DNA of 50,842 nucleotides, from the NCBI GenBank assembly GCA_902793005.1, contig CADBBQ010000003.1:1-50842 (forward strand). The letters are read 5' to 3'. The notes beneath the pieces are model-generated. The model ran no database searches, was not told the origin of the DNA, and worked only from the letters and a program-made list of their open reading frames with translations. Made by a program: the position numbers and the translations under genes. Source of the stretch: an uncultured Pseudomonadota bacterium (lineage in GTDB: Bacteria > Pseudomonadota > Alphaproteobacteria > Rs-D84). Every line of letters begins with the position of its first letter. The first letter of the stretch is position 1. This document shows, piece after piece, positions 1 to 7,118 of the stretch.

Positions 1-91
1 ATTACCTCCCCCTGCTGACGCAGGGTACTCCTTCTTTCATAAAGAAGGAGACGGCGCGTCGCGCCGTGGTTTTGTCGTCGGCTGTGCCGAC
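1..91. repeat. Cluster of four consecutive small perfect hairpins
   Basis: Four perfect inverted repeats with 3-4 nt loops lie nearly end to end: CCCTGC/GCAGGG (10-25), a 10-bp stem CTCCTTCTTT/AAAGAAGGAG (28-50), ACGGCGC/GCGCCGT (51-67) and GTCGGC/GCCGAC (77-91). No open frame covers them. The arrangement resembles REP-like extragenic hairpin clusters. The array may continue before base 1. Function is unknown. It lies downstream of tRNA-Val and beyond that gene's terminator. Confidence 0.6.
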
Positions 92-96
92 ACATC

Positions 97-130
97 AACT
101 GAACTCTGAACTTTGAAAACTGAACTCTGA
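97..130. repeat. Degenerate short tandem repeat of the ACTTTGAA type
   Basis: The stretch is built from imperfect copies of an eight- to nine-base unit around GAACTTTGA/GAACTCTGA. The same unit recurs in tandem near 11657-11670, 26251-26281 and 49226-49255, always just past a gene end. It looks like a dispersed microsatellite and not a coding sequence. Confidence 0.5.
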
Positions 131-131
131 C

Positions 132-161
132 AAAAAAACCGCCCAGGCGATACCTGGGCGG
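132..161 (-). terminator. Rho-independent terminator after tRNA-Val
   Basis: A 9-bp stem (CCGCCCAGG/CCTGGGCGG, loop 148-152) is followed on the minus strand by seven T (138-132). It lies about 20 bases past the 3' end of tRNA-Val and points in the same direction. Confidence 0.85.
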
Positions 162-180
162 AATACAAACAACCAAACGA

Positions 181-257
181 TGGTGGATGTTAAGGGACTC
201 GAACCCCTGACCCTCTGCGTGTAAAGCAGATGCTCTAGCCAACTGAGCTAAACATCC
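181..257 (-). tRNA. tRNA-Val (anticodon UAC)
   Basis: The minus strand folds as a complete tRNA. The seven-base acceptor stem is GGATGTT/AACATCC. The anticodon stem TCTGC/GCAGA encloses a loop with TAC at the anticodon position. The T-loop region reads GGTTCGAGTCC, and the 3' CCA is encoded (bases 183-181). UAC reads GUA and, with wobble, other Val codons. It has its own promoter just upstream and a terminator just downstream, so it appears to be a single-gene unit behind the SIMPL gene. Confidence 0.95.
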
Positions 258-272
258 AACAAAGGTATTTTG

Positions 273-300
273 ATTATAGAAAAAATTTTTTCATTGTCTA
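273..300 (-). promoter_or_regulatory. Promoter of tRNA-Val
   Basis: On the minus strand TAGACA (300-295) and TATAAT (278-273) are separated by 16 bases. Transcription would begin near 266, about 9 bases before the mature tRNA end at 257. It sits between the terminator of the preceding gene and the tRNA. Confidence 0.6.
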
Positions 301-330
301 GTTTTTATTTTGCAATAAATTTTACTTTGA

Positions 331-356
331 AAAAAATCCGCCGAAGCGGATTTTTT
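331..356 (-). terminator. Terminator after the SIMPL-domain gene
   Basis: An 11-bp stem (AAAAAATCCGC/GCGGATTTTTT) with loop CGAA ends in T/A runs on both sides, so it can work in either direction. It overlaps the TAA stop of the SIMPL gene and closes the minus-strand lptF-to-SIMPL series. Confidence 0.75.
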
Positions 357-1071
357 ATTCCAAGAAATATTCAACCGTTGCGACGACACGAACCTTTTTG
401 TTTATCTGTTGTGCCTCGGGGGCGTTGGCGTTATCGCGTGGCAATATTGAAAACACACCTTGGTTTGCAGAATGGATTTTGCCGACACGGCTGTCCGATG
501 ATTTTGCAAATTCCAATGCGGCCTGGCGCGCGTTTTTCGTCGCCGTTTCCAACATTTGCGGTTTGATTTCATTCAGGTTTGTAAATATATATGACACCGG
601 TGAATCATATCGATTTTCAAACACAACGCCCGCGCTGATTAAATCGCCAGTTTTTGTATATGTTTCCGCAACATTGTGCACCTGGGCCGAACGCACCGTC
701 AATGTGCGTGTCAAAATAAAGCGCGATTTAATATCTTCGTTTCCACGATATGGATTGGCCATCAAATCGTTTGTATCGGTGCCACCCATTTCGATTTCGT
801 TATCGCTGAAATTATTATCGTGCAAGAAAGATATAATTGCATCGGTTTGTCTTTCCAAATCATTTTTTGCCCGTATCAAATCATTATCTGTGGCGACAAA
901 TTTAATTTCCCATATTGCCAAATTAGCCTCGACATCTTGTTCCGCCAAACCTTTGACCGTTACGGCATTGTAATTGAATTTAGATTTATAATAATAATAC
1001 CCCGGGAAAAATCCCACGAATAATAAACCAATTGCAATTATACCAACATACCACAGTGATATTTTTTTCAT
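355..1071 (-). CDS. SIMPL-domain (DUF541) membrane-anchored envelope protein
   Basis: The predicted protein has 238 residues with an N-terminal hydrophobic segment (about residues 5-25) ending in a Tyr-rich patch (GYYYYKSKF). A SIMPL/DUF541-type domain fills the rest: an initial 'VTVKGLAEQDVEANLAIWEI' strand region, a helical middle and the typical late 'RVRVVATVEYFL'-like strand (here KVRVVATVEYF). Family members are predicted to be periplasmic or membrane-anchored; a general biochemical role is not established. The ATG at 1071 is preferred over an upstream in-frame ATG at 1116 because AGGAG lies 8-12 bases before it. It is the last gene of the lptF-lptD-surA-rlmN series, after a 70-base gap. 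Confidence 0.8.
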   Translation of the reverse strand: MKKISLWYVGIIAIGLLFVGFFPGYYYYKSKFNYNAVTVKGLAEQDVEANLAIWEIKFVATDNDLIRAKNDLERQTDAIISFLHDNNFSDNEIEMGGTDTNDLMANPYRGNEDIKSRFILTRTLTVRSAQVHNVAETYTKTGDLISAGVVFENRYDSPVSYIFTNLNEIKPQMLETATKNARQAALEFAKSSDSRVGKIHSANQGVFSILPRDNANAPEAQQINKKVRVVATVEYFLE

Positions 1072-1141
1072 CGATTTCTCTCCTTTATTTTTTTCATCGG
1101 CCCAATTGTGGTGCAAAACAAAAATAAAATCCAGATGTTTT

Positions 1142-1927
1142 TTATCTGTGTTTTTGTTCCCATGCTAAAACATTGCGAATATATTCCGCCGCAAATGGTG
1201 CGTAAAATAATTTGATTGGCTTGCCATCGGGTTTTAATTCACCGGTTGGTTTTTGCACGCCACCTTCGATATCAACCCAGATATCACGATTGCGGGCAAC
1301 CTTTACAATTTTATCCAATTCAGTGCCCACAGTTTCAGGTTTTAATCCACCCGCATAACCTTGCAAATGTTCGGGACCATAAACAGGTTTTTGCCATGAT
1401 TCTGGGGATTCACTGCGGCCACCCGATTCATCAAATAATAATTGAAATTTTGCACCGGTTTTATGTAGTGCATCCACCGCGTTTTTTGTACGGTTATTAT
1501 ATTGAATAATAAAATCTTGGTCGTTATAAAAATCAATCACAGGTTTTAATTTTTGTGGGTTAAAATTATCTGCGGTTTTTTGTGGCAAGTTTAATTGAAT
1601 GCGGCCAACAACATGCTTGCCGGTAGATTCATGCCTTGCGCGAAACAAAGGTTTTAATGCATCTGGGATTTTTCCATTACAAATATCATCACACCAATTG
1701 CAGTTTACATGAATTGCAAAATTCCAATTTCTGTATACAAATGGATAATTTTGTAATTTATCAATTAATTGTTTTACCCAATCATATCGGGCTGTATCTG
1801 GTGAAACTTTGCCTTGGTGCATTTGAACCGCGATTTCAACGCGTGGGTCCATTTTCCACAAATCAAACATTTCATCATGTGTGTTATGATTGCGTGGGTC
1901 AGAACAAGTAATATACCGTATATTCAT
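1142..1927 (-). CDS. TrpF-like (phosphoribosylanthranilate isomerase-like) barrel protein of unknown function
   Basis: The protein has 261 residues and no signal peptide. Alternating short beta strands and helices are consistent with a TIM barrel. Near the C terminus 'GYAGGLKPETVG' (about residue 195) and 'VDIEGGVQ' recall the phosphate-binding GGL-P-NV and D-SGVE motifs of phosphoribosylanthranilate isomerase. The N-terminal half, rich in Trp, Asn and His with a 'NCNWCDDIC' segment, is not typical TrpF. No trp gene is nearby. It starts 2 bases after rlmN stops and has AAGGA 7 bases before ATG 1927, so it is co-expressed with rlmN and the LPS genes. The enzymatic activity cannot be stated; the barrel assignment is inference. 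Confidence 0.6.
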   Translation of the reverse strand: MNIRYITCSDPRNHNTHDEMFDLWKMDPRVEIAVQMHQGKVSPDTARYDWVKQLIDKLQNYPFVYRNWNFAIHVNCNWCDDICNGKIPDALKPLFRARHESTGKHVVGRIQLNLPQKTADNFNPQKLKPVIDFYNDQDFIIQYNNRTKNAVDALHKTGAKFQLLFDESGGRSESPESWQKPVYGPEHLQGYAGGLKPETVGTELDKIVKVARNRDIWVDIEGGVQKPTGELKPDGKPIKLFYAPFAAEYIRNVLAWEQKHR

Positions 1928-1929
1928 AT

Positions 1930-3021
1930 TTAATCCTTTTTGTTGTTCAATCGCAATTGTCCGCACGCCGAACCGATGTCTGTGCCGCGTTCGCGCCGTA
2001 TGCGTGTATGTATTCCGTTTTTAATTAAAATGTCTTGGAAACGGTGAACCGCGTTGCCAGACGGCGATGCAAAGTCGCGTTCATCAACCGCATTCCACGG
2101 AATTAAATTCACCATTGCATTTTTACCAGCTAATAACTTTGATAATTGCTCGGCATATTCCGGTGTGCAGTTATATAAAACCGTTTCGCCATTGTCATCC
2201 CGTTTGCCCAATAAAATATATTCAATCATCAATTGGCGATTGTGTGTTTTCGTAAATTCGTCTGCTGCCGCCAATACCTCGGTGATTTTATATTTGTTAT
2301 TGATTGGCATAATTGTTGAACGCAACGCATCCGTTGGTGCGTGCAAAGATATCGCCAAATTTATCGGCCGTCCCCATTTAATCAAATCGTAAATTCCCGG
2401 CACAATTCCACAAGTTGACACCGTCATCCGCCGCCAAGAAATATTCATATCGCGATTTGCGCGTTCCAAAAAACCAATAACATTTTCGGTATTCTGTAAT
2501 GGTTCGCCGGTTCCCATAACAACAATATGCGACACATCGTTATTATTGGCATCGCCGTTCGCACGGATTTTTACATCCCCGTGGCGCAGTTCCCATTGTG
2601 CAACCAAAATTTGAGAATAAATTTCATCAACCGTCAAATTGCGTTTTAACCCGAGAAGAGTACTGGCGCAAAATTTACAACCCATAGCGCATCCGGCCTG
2701 GCTGGATACGCACACGGAATTTCCGTATGTTGTGCGCATCAAAACACACTCGATTTGCTCGCAATCGTTCAGTTCTAATAAAAACTTAGTCGTTTCCCCA
2801 TCCGCCGATTGCAATTTTTTAACGATTTTAACCGGCAATGTTTGCGCAATCGCATCCAGTTGTGTACGCAGTGATTCTGGCAAATTTTTCATATGCGCAA
2901 AATCGGGCGCACCACAATTTAACCAATCACGAATTTGCGCGGCGCGAAAACGAGGTTCGCCTAAATCCATTACGAATTTTTGCAATTCGGCGTCGCTCAA
3001 AGAAAATAAAACGGTTTTCAT
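1930..3021 (-). CDS. rlmN: Dual-specificity RNA methyltransferase RlmN
   Basis: This radical-SAM enzyme makes C2-methyladenosine at 23S rRNA A2503 and, in many bacteria, at tRNA A37. The 363-residue length is normal. The radical SAM CX3CX2C motif is C111-A-M-G-C115-K-F-C118. The adjacent 'SSQAGC' and the SAM-binding 'MGTGEP' are present. The C-terminal 'GSACGQL' supplies the second catalytic cysteine, which forms the protein-RNA crosslink. The start overlaps the stop of the SurA-like gene by 4 bases (ATGA), implying translational coupling within the lptF-lptD operon. Confidence 0.96.
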   Translation of the reverse strand: MKTVLFSLSDAELQKFVMDLGEPRFRAAQIRDWLNCGAPDFAHMKNLPESLRTQLDAIAQTLPVKIVKKLQSADGETTKFLLELNDCEQIECVLMRTTYGNSVCVSSQAGCAMGCKFCASTLLGLKRNLTVDEIYSQILVAQWELRHGDVKIRANGDANNNDVSHIVVMGTGEPLQNTENVIGFLERANRDMNISWRRMTVSTCGIVPGIYDLIKWGRPINLAISLHAPTDALRSTIMPINNKYKITEVLAAADEFTKTHNRQLMIEYILLGKRDDNGETVLYNCTPEYAEQLSKLLAGKNAMVNLIPWNAVDERDFASPSGNAVHRFQDILIKNGIHTRIRRERGTDIGSACGQLRLNNKKD

Positions 3022-3836
3022 AATTTATATCTGTCATCCTTGATAACAACCACCGCCCGCCGGCGCAGTTGTTTTAATTGTTGTTCGGCCATAAACATTG
3101 CCTGTTTGTATTCGGCATTTTGTTTAATGATTTTATCCAATTTTCCGTATTCAGATGTCTTTTTAGTATCGCACACCAAAAACACAGAATTGTTCACCGG
3201 ACGTGACCAGGTCAATTTTGGTAATTCCGCAATTGCATCCCGGACATCCTCGGCCAATTCATATTGACGCGCCGTAAATTTTTGTGGTGCGCCACCAAAG
3301 TTTTCCGCCATACGTATTGCGTCATCGCAAGATTTTGGCTTTGTCAATTGCGCGCGTACTGTATCCGGCACATCAACCAATCGCACAATTGTCATATCAA
3401 TCGGCAATCCGCGTTCGCGTACCAAATCTGCGCGTTCAGCATCCACATCGGCATCCGACACATCAACCATCGGCAACACGGTTCGTCCAACAACAATTTG
3501 CCAGGCAATATTTGCACGCACCGCATCACGCGCCATTTGCTTTTCGTTTTGGGACAACTCTGGCAATCCCATATGTTTTAATTCGTTGTCGATGTCTTTA
3601 TCGGTTGGTTTTATTCCAAAATTTGCCGCATAGTTTAATTTAACCGCGTCATCAATTATATTTTGCAACGCAACGCGTCGGTTGTCGGTTGAAACCTGTC
3701 CTTGGTATGACATCAGTTTTGTTCGTGCGGTAATGTCGGCATCGGTGACGGGCTTTCCATTAACAGTTGCGACAACGGTTGTTGCATACGCCGGCAGCAC
3801 CAATAAACACAAAATCGCAATAAAATATTTTTTCAT
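3018..3836 (-). CDS. SurA N-terminal-like periplasmic chaperone without an evident PPIase domain
   Basis: The 272-residue protein has a signal peptide (MKKYFIAILCLLVLPAYA). A SurA/PpiD-type N-terminal helical domain follows, including 'VATVNGKPVTDADI' at the mature N terminus and the helices around 'VALQNIIDDAVKLNYA'. SurA escorts outer membrane proteins, LptD among them, through the periplasm. A standard SurA of about 430 residues carries two parvulin domains, but I see no parvulin signature here and the protein is about 160 residues short. Its place 21 bases after lptD matches the common alphaproteobacterial order lptF-lptG-lptD-surA. A chaperone-only form is inferred. Confidence 0.75.
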   Translation of the reverse strand: MKKYFIAILCLLVLPAYATTVVATVNGKPVTDADITARTKLMSYQGQVSTDNRRVALQNIIDDAVKLNYAANFGIKPTDKDIDNELKHMGLPELSQNEKQMARDAVRANIAWQIVVGRTVLPMVDVSDADVDAERADLVRERGLPIDMTIVRLVDVPDTVRAQLTKPKSCDDAIRMAENFGGAPQKFTARQYELAEDVRDAIAELPKLTWSRPVNNSVFLVCDTKKTSEYGKLDKIIKQNAEYKQAMFMAEQQLKQLRRRAVVVIKDDRYKL

Positions 3837-3857
3837 TTTTCCTGACCTTTTCTTTTT

Positions 3858-5870
3858 CTAATAATTCAAACCAAAACGGAATTGAAATGTCGTATTCCCC
3901 GCATATTCTTGGCGTATGGCGTTATCTGTTCGATATCCCAAAGACAAGAAATAACACGGGTGTTGATAAAACAGCATTCCATAATGCCGTTGAAAACGAT
4001 TGTATGTATTGTTATACACCGCATTAAAGTTCAATGACAAGCGTTCTGTCAATTGGATTTTGACCCCCGATGTTGTTTCGTTGATGTCTTGGCCCAAGAA
4101 AGCCTCGTCCAATTGTTCGGACCAAATATGTCCGATATACACATAATTACGTGATGTTCCGATATTTGCATCTGTTTCGATATGACGCAACGAAAACGTG
4201 TCGCGGTCAAAACGAAATCGTGAATTTAATCCCAACCAAGACCCATTATTTAACCCAATGCGTCCAACCCAATCCGATGCGCCTTTGTGAAATCCGCTGT
4301 TGGGGTCGGTATCAGAACGTCCCGATAAATCATAACTTTGTCCAAAAAATATTTCCGCCGATTCCGCGTCCGTCCCGTATGTTGCCCAACGCAGGCCGTA
4401 ATCTGCAAATGTTCCGTTTTCCCACAAATCGTATCCGGAAAAACGGTTGTTTGAAAACAAAGTCACATCCGATAATAACGCACCCGCCGAATCATTGTTT
4501 ACCGCAAATACTTCCTGGGTTTTTGTGTGTCGCATAAATGTCAATCGCGCGCGCGGTTCCAGGATGTGTGTCCAATTTTTACCCGGCCGAAACAGTGGCA
4601 GGCCCCACTCGACATAACCACTGGGTAAAAAGCGATTTTGAACACCCGTAAAATCCGGATTTTGGTTCAAATCATAGTTTTGAAAATTATACACATCATA
4701 CCGCGCATCCATTGACAGCGTCAGTCGATTTCCGCCCCACAATGTCCACGGGGACACAATGCGTGCATCACCAATTACGCGCTGCATCCCGGTATTGTTA
4801 TGACCGTCCACACCCAAAATATCACTGTTTAACAAAATGTATGTTTCACGATAAATTGGCGCAGTTTGATACACACCACGCACATTTGGCAAAATATTTC
4901 CATCCATCGAAGATTCTGTGCGCCCCGCGGTGCGTAATTCTTGGAAGAAATGAGTGTCCGCCACAACATATCCCGATTGACCGAACAATTCAATTTGTGC
5001 ACCCGAATCCAAATAAGGTTGGTCGTTATAAAAACCATATTTTTGTAAATATGTTTGGTCAGACACGCGTTCCAATGATATCTCGGCCCGGGCATATTCA
5101 CCCAATTCGATAATGTCATTGTTGAAAATATGCCAACGATTTTTACCTTCTTTATTATGTGTATATGACCCAGTTGTCCGGAATTTAGAATGGTCAGCGT
5201 TTAACCGGTGTTCAATCTGTACCAACGGATTTTCTTTTGTTAAATAAGACATCGTAACCGTTGCGTCGTGATATTCCGACAAAGAAATATACACCGGCAA
5301 ATTTATTTGTGTTCCCATATTATTTGTCGAATTAAAATCGGGCATCAATAAACCGCTGCGATATTTAACACCCGGGTCCGGCATATAATAATAAGGAAAC
5401 CAAAACACCGGCAAATCATACATCCACAACACCGGATTATGAAAATATAAATTGCGTTCTTGTTTATCGTGCTTGATTGTTGTTGCAAAGATTTCCCAGG
5501 CATTACCGTATGAATCACAACCATCGCACGCGGTGAACATTGCGTCATCTGCGATTGTGATATCACCGTCCCGTGATATTTTTTCGGCCGTGATATACAC
5601 GTGATCACCCAACCATAATTCGATATCTGACCCCGCGATATTTGCACCACGATTTGAAAAATCAGAATTTGTTAATTTTAATGTCTGGCCTGATTGATTT
5701 GTGATTGTGGTGTTTCCGATTGTTTTTATTTCTGCGCTTTTTGCGTTATATTCGATTTTATCCGCCGTGATAGTTTTTGGCCCATCAATATCAACCGTAC
5801 CGGGCAACGCAATTGCGCCGTTGCAATATGACATAACCGCCAAATAAAAAGCCCAATTTATTTTCTTCAT
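3858..5870 (-). CDS. lptD: LPS-assembly outer membrane protein LptD
   Basis: LptD is the outer membrane translocon that inserts LPS into the outer leaflet together with LptE. The 670-residue sequence has a signal peptide and then an OstA/LptA-like beta-taco domain (about residues 25-130, starting 'GPKTITADKIEYNAKSAEI'). The family-typical 'YLFHNPVLWMYDLPVFWFPYY'-like region appears here as residues LYFHNPVLWMYDLPVFWFP, and a long beta-barrel runs to the end, closing in Phe ('FQFRFGLNY'). It overlaps the lptF stop by 4 bases. Cysteines are few; 'FTACDGCDSYG' lies in the N-terminal domain. The length is in the lower range for the family. Confidence 0.93.
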   Translation of the reverse strand: MKKINWAFYLAVMSYCNGAIALPGTVDIDGPKTITADKIEYNAKSAEIKTIGNTTITNQSGQTLKLTNSDFSNRGANIAGSDIELWLGDHVYITAEKISRDGDITIADDAMFTACDGCDSYGNAWEIFATTIKHDKQERNLYFHNPVLWMYDLPVFWFPYYYMPDPGVKYRSGLLMPDFNSTNNMGTQINLPVYISLSEYHDATVTMSYLTKENPLVQIEHRLNADHSKFRTTGSYTHNKEGKNRWHIFNNDIIELGEYARAEISLERVSDQTYLQKYGFYNDQPYLDSGAQIELFGQSGYVVADTHFFQELRTAGRTESSMDGNILPNVRGVYQTAPIYRETYILLNSDILGVDGHNNTGMQRVIGDARIVSPWTLWGGNRLTLSMDARYDVYNFQNYDLNQNPDFTGVQNRFLPSGYVEWGLPLFRPGKNWTHILEPRARLTFMRHTKTQEVFAVNNDSAGALLSDVTLFSNNRFSGYDLWENGTFADYGLRWATYGTDAESAEIFFGQSYDLSGRSDTDPNSGFHKGASDWVGRIGLNNGSWLGLNSRFRFDRDTFSLRHIETDANIGTSRNYVYIGHIWSEQLDEAFLGQDINETTSGVKIQLTERLSLNFNAVYNNTYNRFQRHYGMLFYQHPCYFLSLGYRTDNAIRQEYAGNTTFQFRFGLNY

Positions 5871-6928
5871 TTTTTATATAATATAACCCCAGATACCACC
5901 AATACGGCCAAAATTCCACCCGCAAACATATAAAAATCACGCCAAGATGAAATCATATTTGCCGATGTCATAAACAATGTCATCAATATCGCCATCGCCA
6001 ATACCGCCACGGCGGGCGCGAAACTGGCCCGGCGACGCAACAGTGATGTTTTCAACAAAATCGCCGTGCATACAATTGCCAATATTAAATTCATAAACGG
6101 CATACACATACGATTGGCCAATTCACTGAAAATCATTTTGGTATTTTTTTCAGACAGATTTTCCGTGCCCAAAAATTTTATCAAATCACGTGTCGAAAAC
6201 CGGCGTACACGAAAAGACCCCGAATTTTCCCGCGTTGCGACATTTAAATCCATATCAAATGTATCAAATGTTCCGGTTATCATCGATTTGTTTCGTGTCT
6301 GCAAAGAACCATTTTCCATAACAATTGATAATCCCCGTGGTGTGGTCACCAATTTACCCGTTTCGGCAAACACAATCATTTCCGTGGATGGGTTTCTGGA
6401 ATCAGATAACATAACCTGGGACATATCGTGGCCGGAAACTTTATCAACATAAACAACCAAACCATCGGTAATATTTGTAAATGCGGATTCTTGCAGTTTT
6501 AAATGTGCCAACCCATAACGCAGATTCCATTGTGTGTCATAAAAATAATCTTGGCTGATTGGAACAAACCACAAATTCAAAACCAAATTTAATGCGGTTA
6601 AAATTCCCGCAAACCATAACGCCGGCCGCGCCAATTGTGCCGGCGACAGGCCAGATGCCATCATAACCGATGCCTCGTTATCAGAAATGGTTTTGTTATA
6701 CACAAATATAATCGCAATAAATGTGACAAACGGAATAATAATAGATATAATAAACGGTATCAATAACGCGGTCAGACCGATAAAACTGCCAAAATTAATG
6801 CCGTAATTCAGCAAGAACTTCATCATAGACATAATTTGCATCGTCCACGCCAGTCCCGTCAAAATCAGCAACAGCATAATAAATATCGCAATTAACTGCC
6901 TGGAAAAATATCTGTTTATAATATTCAT
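5867..6928 (-). CDS. lptF: LPS export ABC permease, LptF/LptG (YjgP/YjgQ) family
   Basis: This 353-residue inner membrane protein has the family layout. The N-terminal segment 'IINRYFSRQLIAIF' precedes three membrane helices, a periplasmic beta-jellyroll follows (about residues 130-265), and three more helices lie after residue 275. The coupling-helix region 'SDNEASVMMASGLSP' matches the family's E-(L/V)-x-A-x-x-x-x-G-(I/L)-S motif. LptF and LptG form the LptB2FG extractor that pulls LPS from the inner membrane. Only one permease is present here, where alphaproteobacteria usually have lptF-lptG in tandem; the partner is presumably elsewhere. Calling it F and not G is a judgement from order. 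Confidence 0.85.
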   Translation of the reverse strand: MNIINRYFSRQLIAIFIMLLLILTGLAWTMQIMSMMKFLLNYGINFGSFIGLTALLIPFIISIIIPFVTFIAIIFVYNKTISDNEASVMMASGLSPAQLARPALWFAGILTALNLVLNLWFVPISQDYFYDTQWNLRYGLAHLKLQESAFTNITDGLVVYVDKVSGHDMSQVMLSDSRNPSTEMIVFAETGKLVTTPRGLSIVMENGSLQTRNKSMITGTFDTFDMDLNVATRENSGSFRVRRFSTRDLIKFLGTENLSEKNTKMIFSELANRMCMPFMNLILAIVCTAILLKTSLLRRRASFAPAVAVLAMAILMTLFMTSANMISSWRDFYMFAGGILAVLVVSGVILYKK

Positions 6929-6936
6929 AATAAATA

Positions 6937-6965
6937 AGTATAGAGTCCAAAAGTCAAACCGTCAA
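6937..6965 (-). promoter_or_regulatory. Promoter of the lptF-lptD operon
   Basis: On the minus strand TTGACG (6965-6960) and TATACT (6942-6937) have an ideal 17-base spacer. The lptF ATG begins at 6928, only 8 bases past the -10 box. The transcript would therefore have almost no 5' leader, and no Shine-Dalgarno sequence is seen. Confidence 0.65.
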
Positions 6966-6982
6966 ATTATTTATAATTTTTC

Positions 6983-7010
6983 TTGCAATCGTAAAATTTA
7001 ATGGCATAAT
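6983..7010 (+). promoter_or_regulatory. Promoter of nusA-infB
   Basis: TTGCAA (6983-6988) and CATAAT (7005-7010) are separated by 16 bases, giving a start near 7017. The -35 hexamer TTGCAA is shared with the predicted promoters of tRNA-Cys, pnp and the 49.2-kb leader RNA. The promoter is divergent from that of lptF. Confidence 0.6.
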
Positions 7011-7019
7011 ACAAATGTT

Positions 7020-7066
7020 CTTAAAAAAGTTTTTTTAAGGGCGGGGCCGAAAGCCCCGCCCTTTTA
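7020..7066 (+). promoter_or_regulatory. Terminator-like double hairpin in the nusA leader
   Basis: An A/T stem (CTTAAAAAA 7020-7028 with TTTTTTAAG 7031-7039) is followed by and slightly overlaps a 10-bp G/C stem (AGGGCGGGGC 7038-7047 with GCCCCGCCCT 7053-7062, loop CGAAA) and a short T run. No gene precedes it on this strand and the predicted start of transcription is immediately upstream. It therefore lies inside the nusA 5' leader and looks like an intrinsic terminator or attenuator; NusA itself stimulates hairpin-dependent termination. Confidence 0.65.
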
Positions 7067-7118
7067 GTAAACTGGAATATTTAATATTTAACGCAAAAAA
7101 CAACAACAGGAGTTAAAA

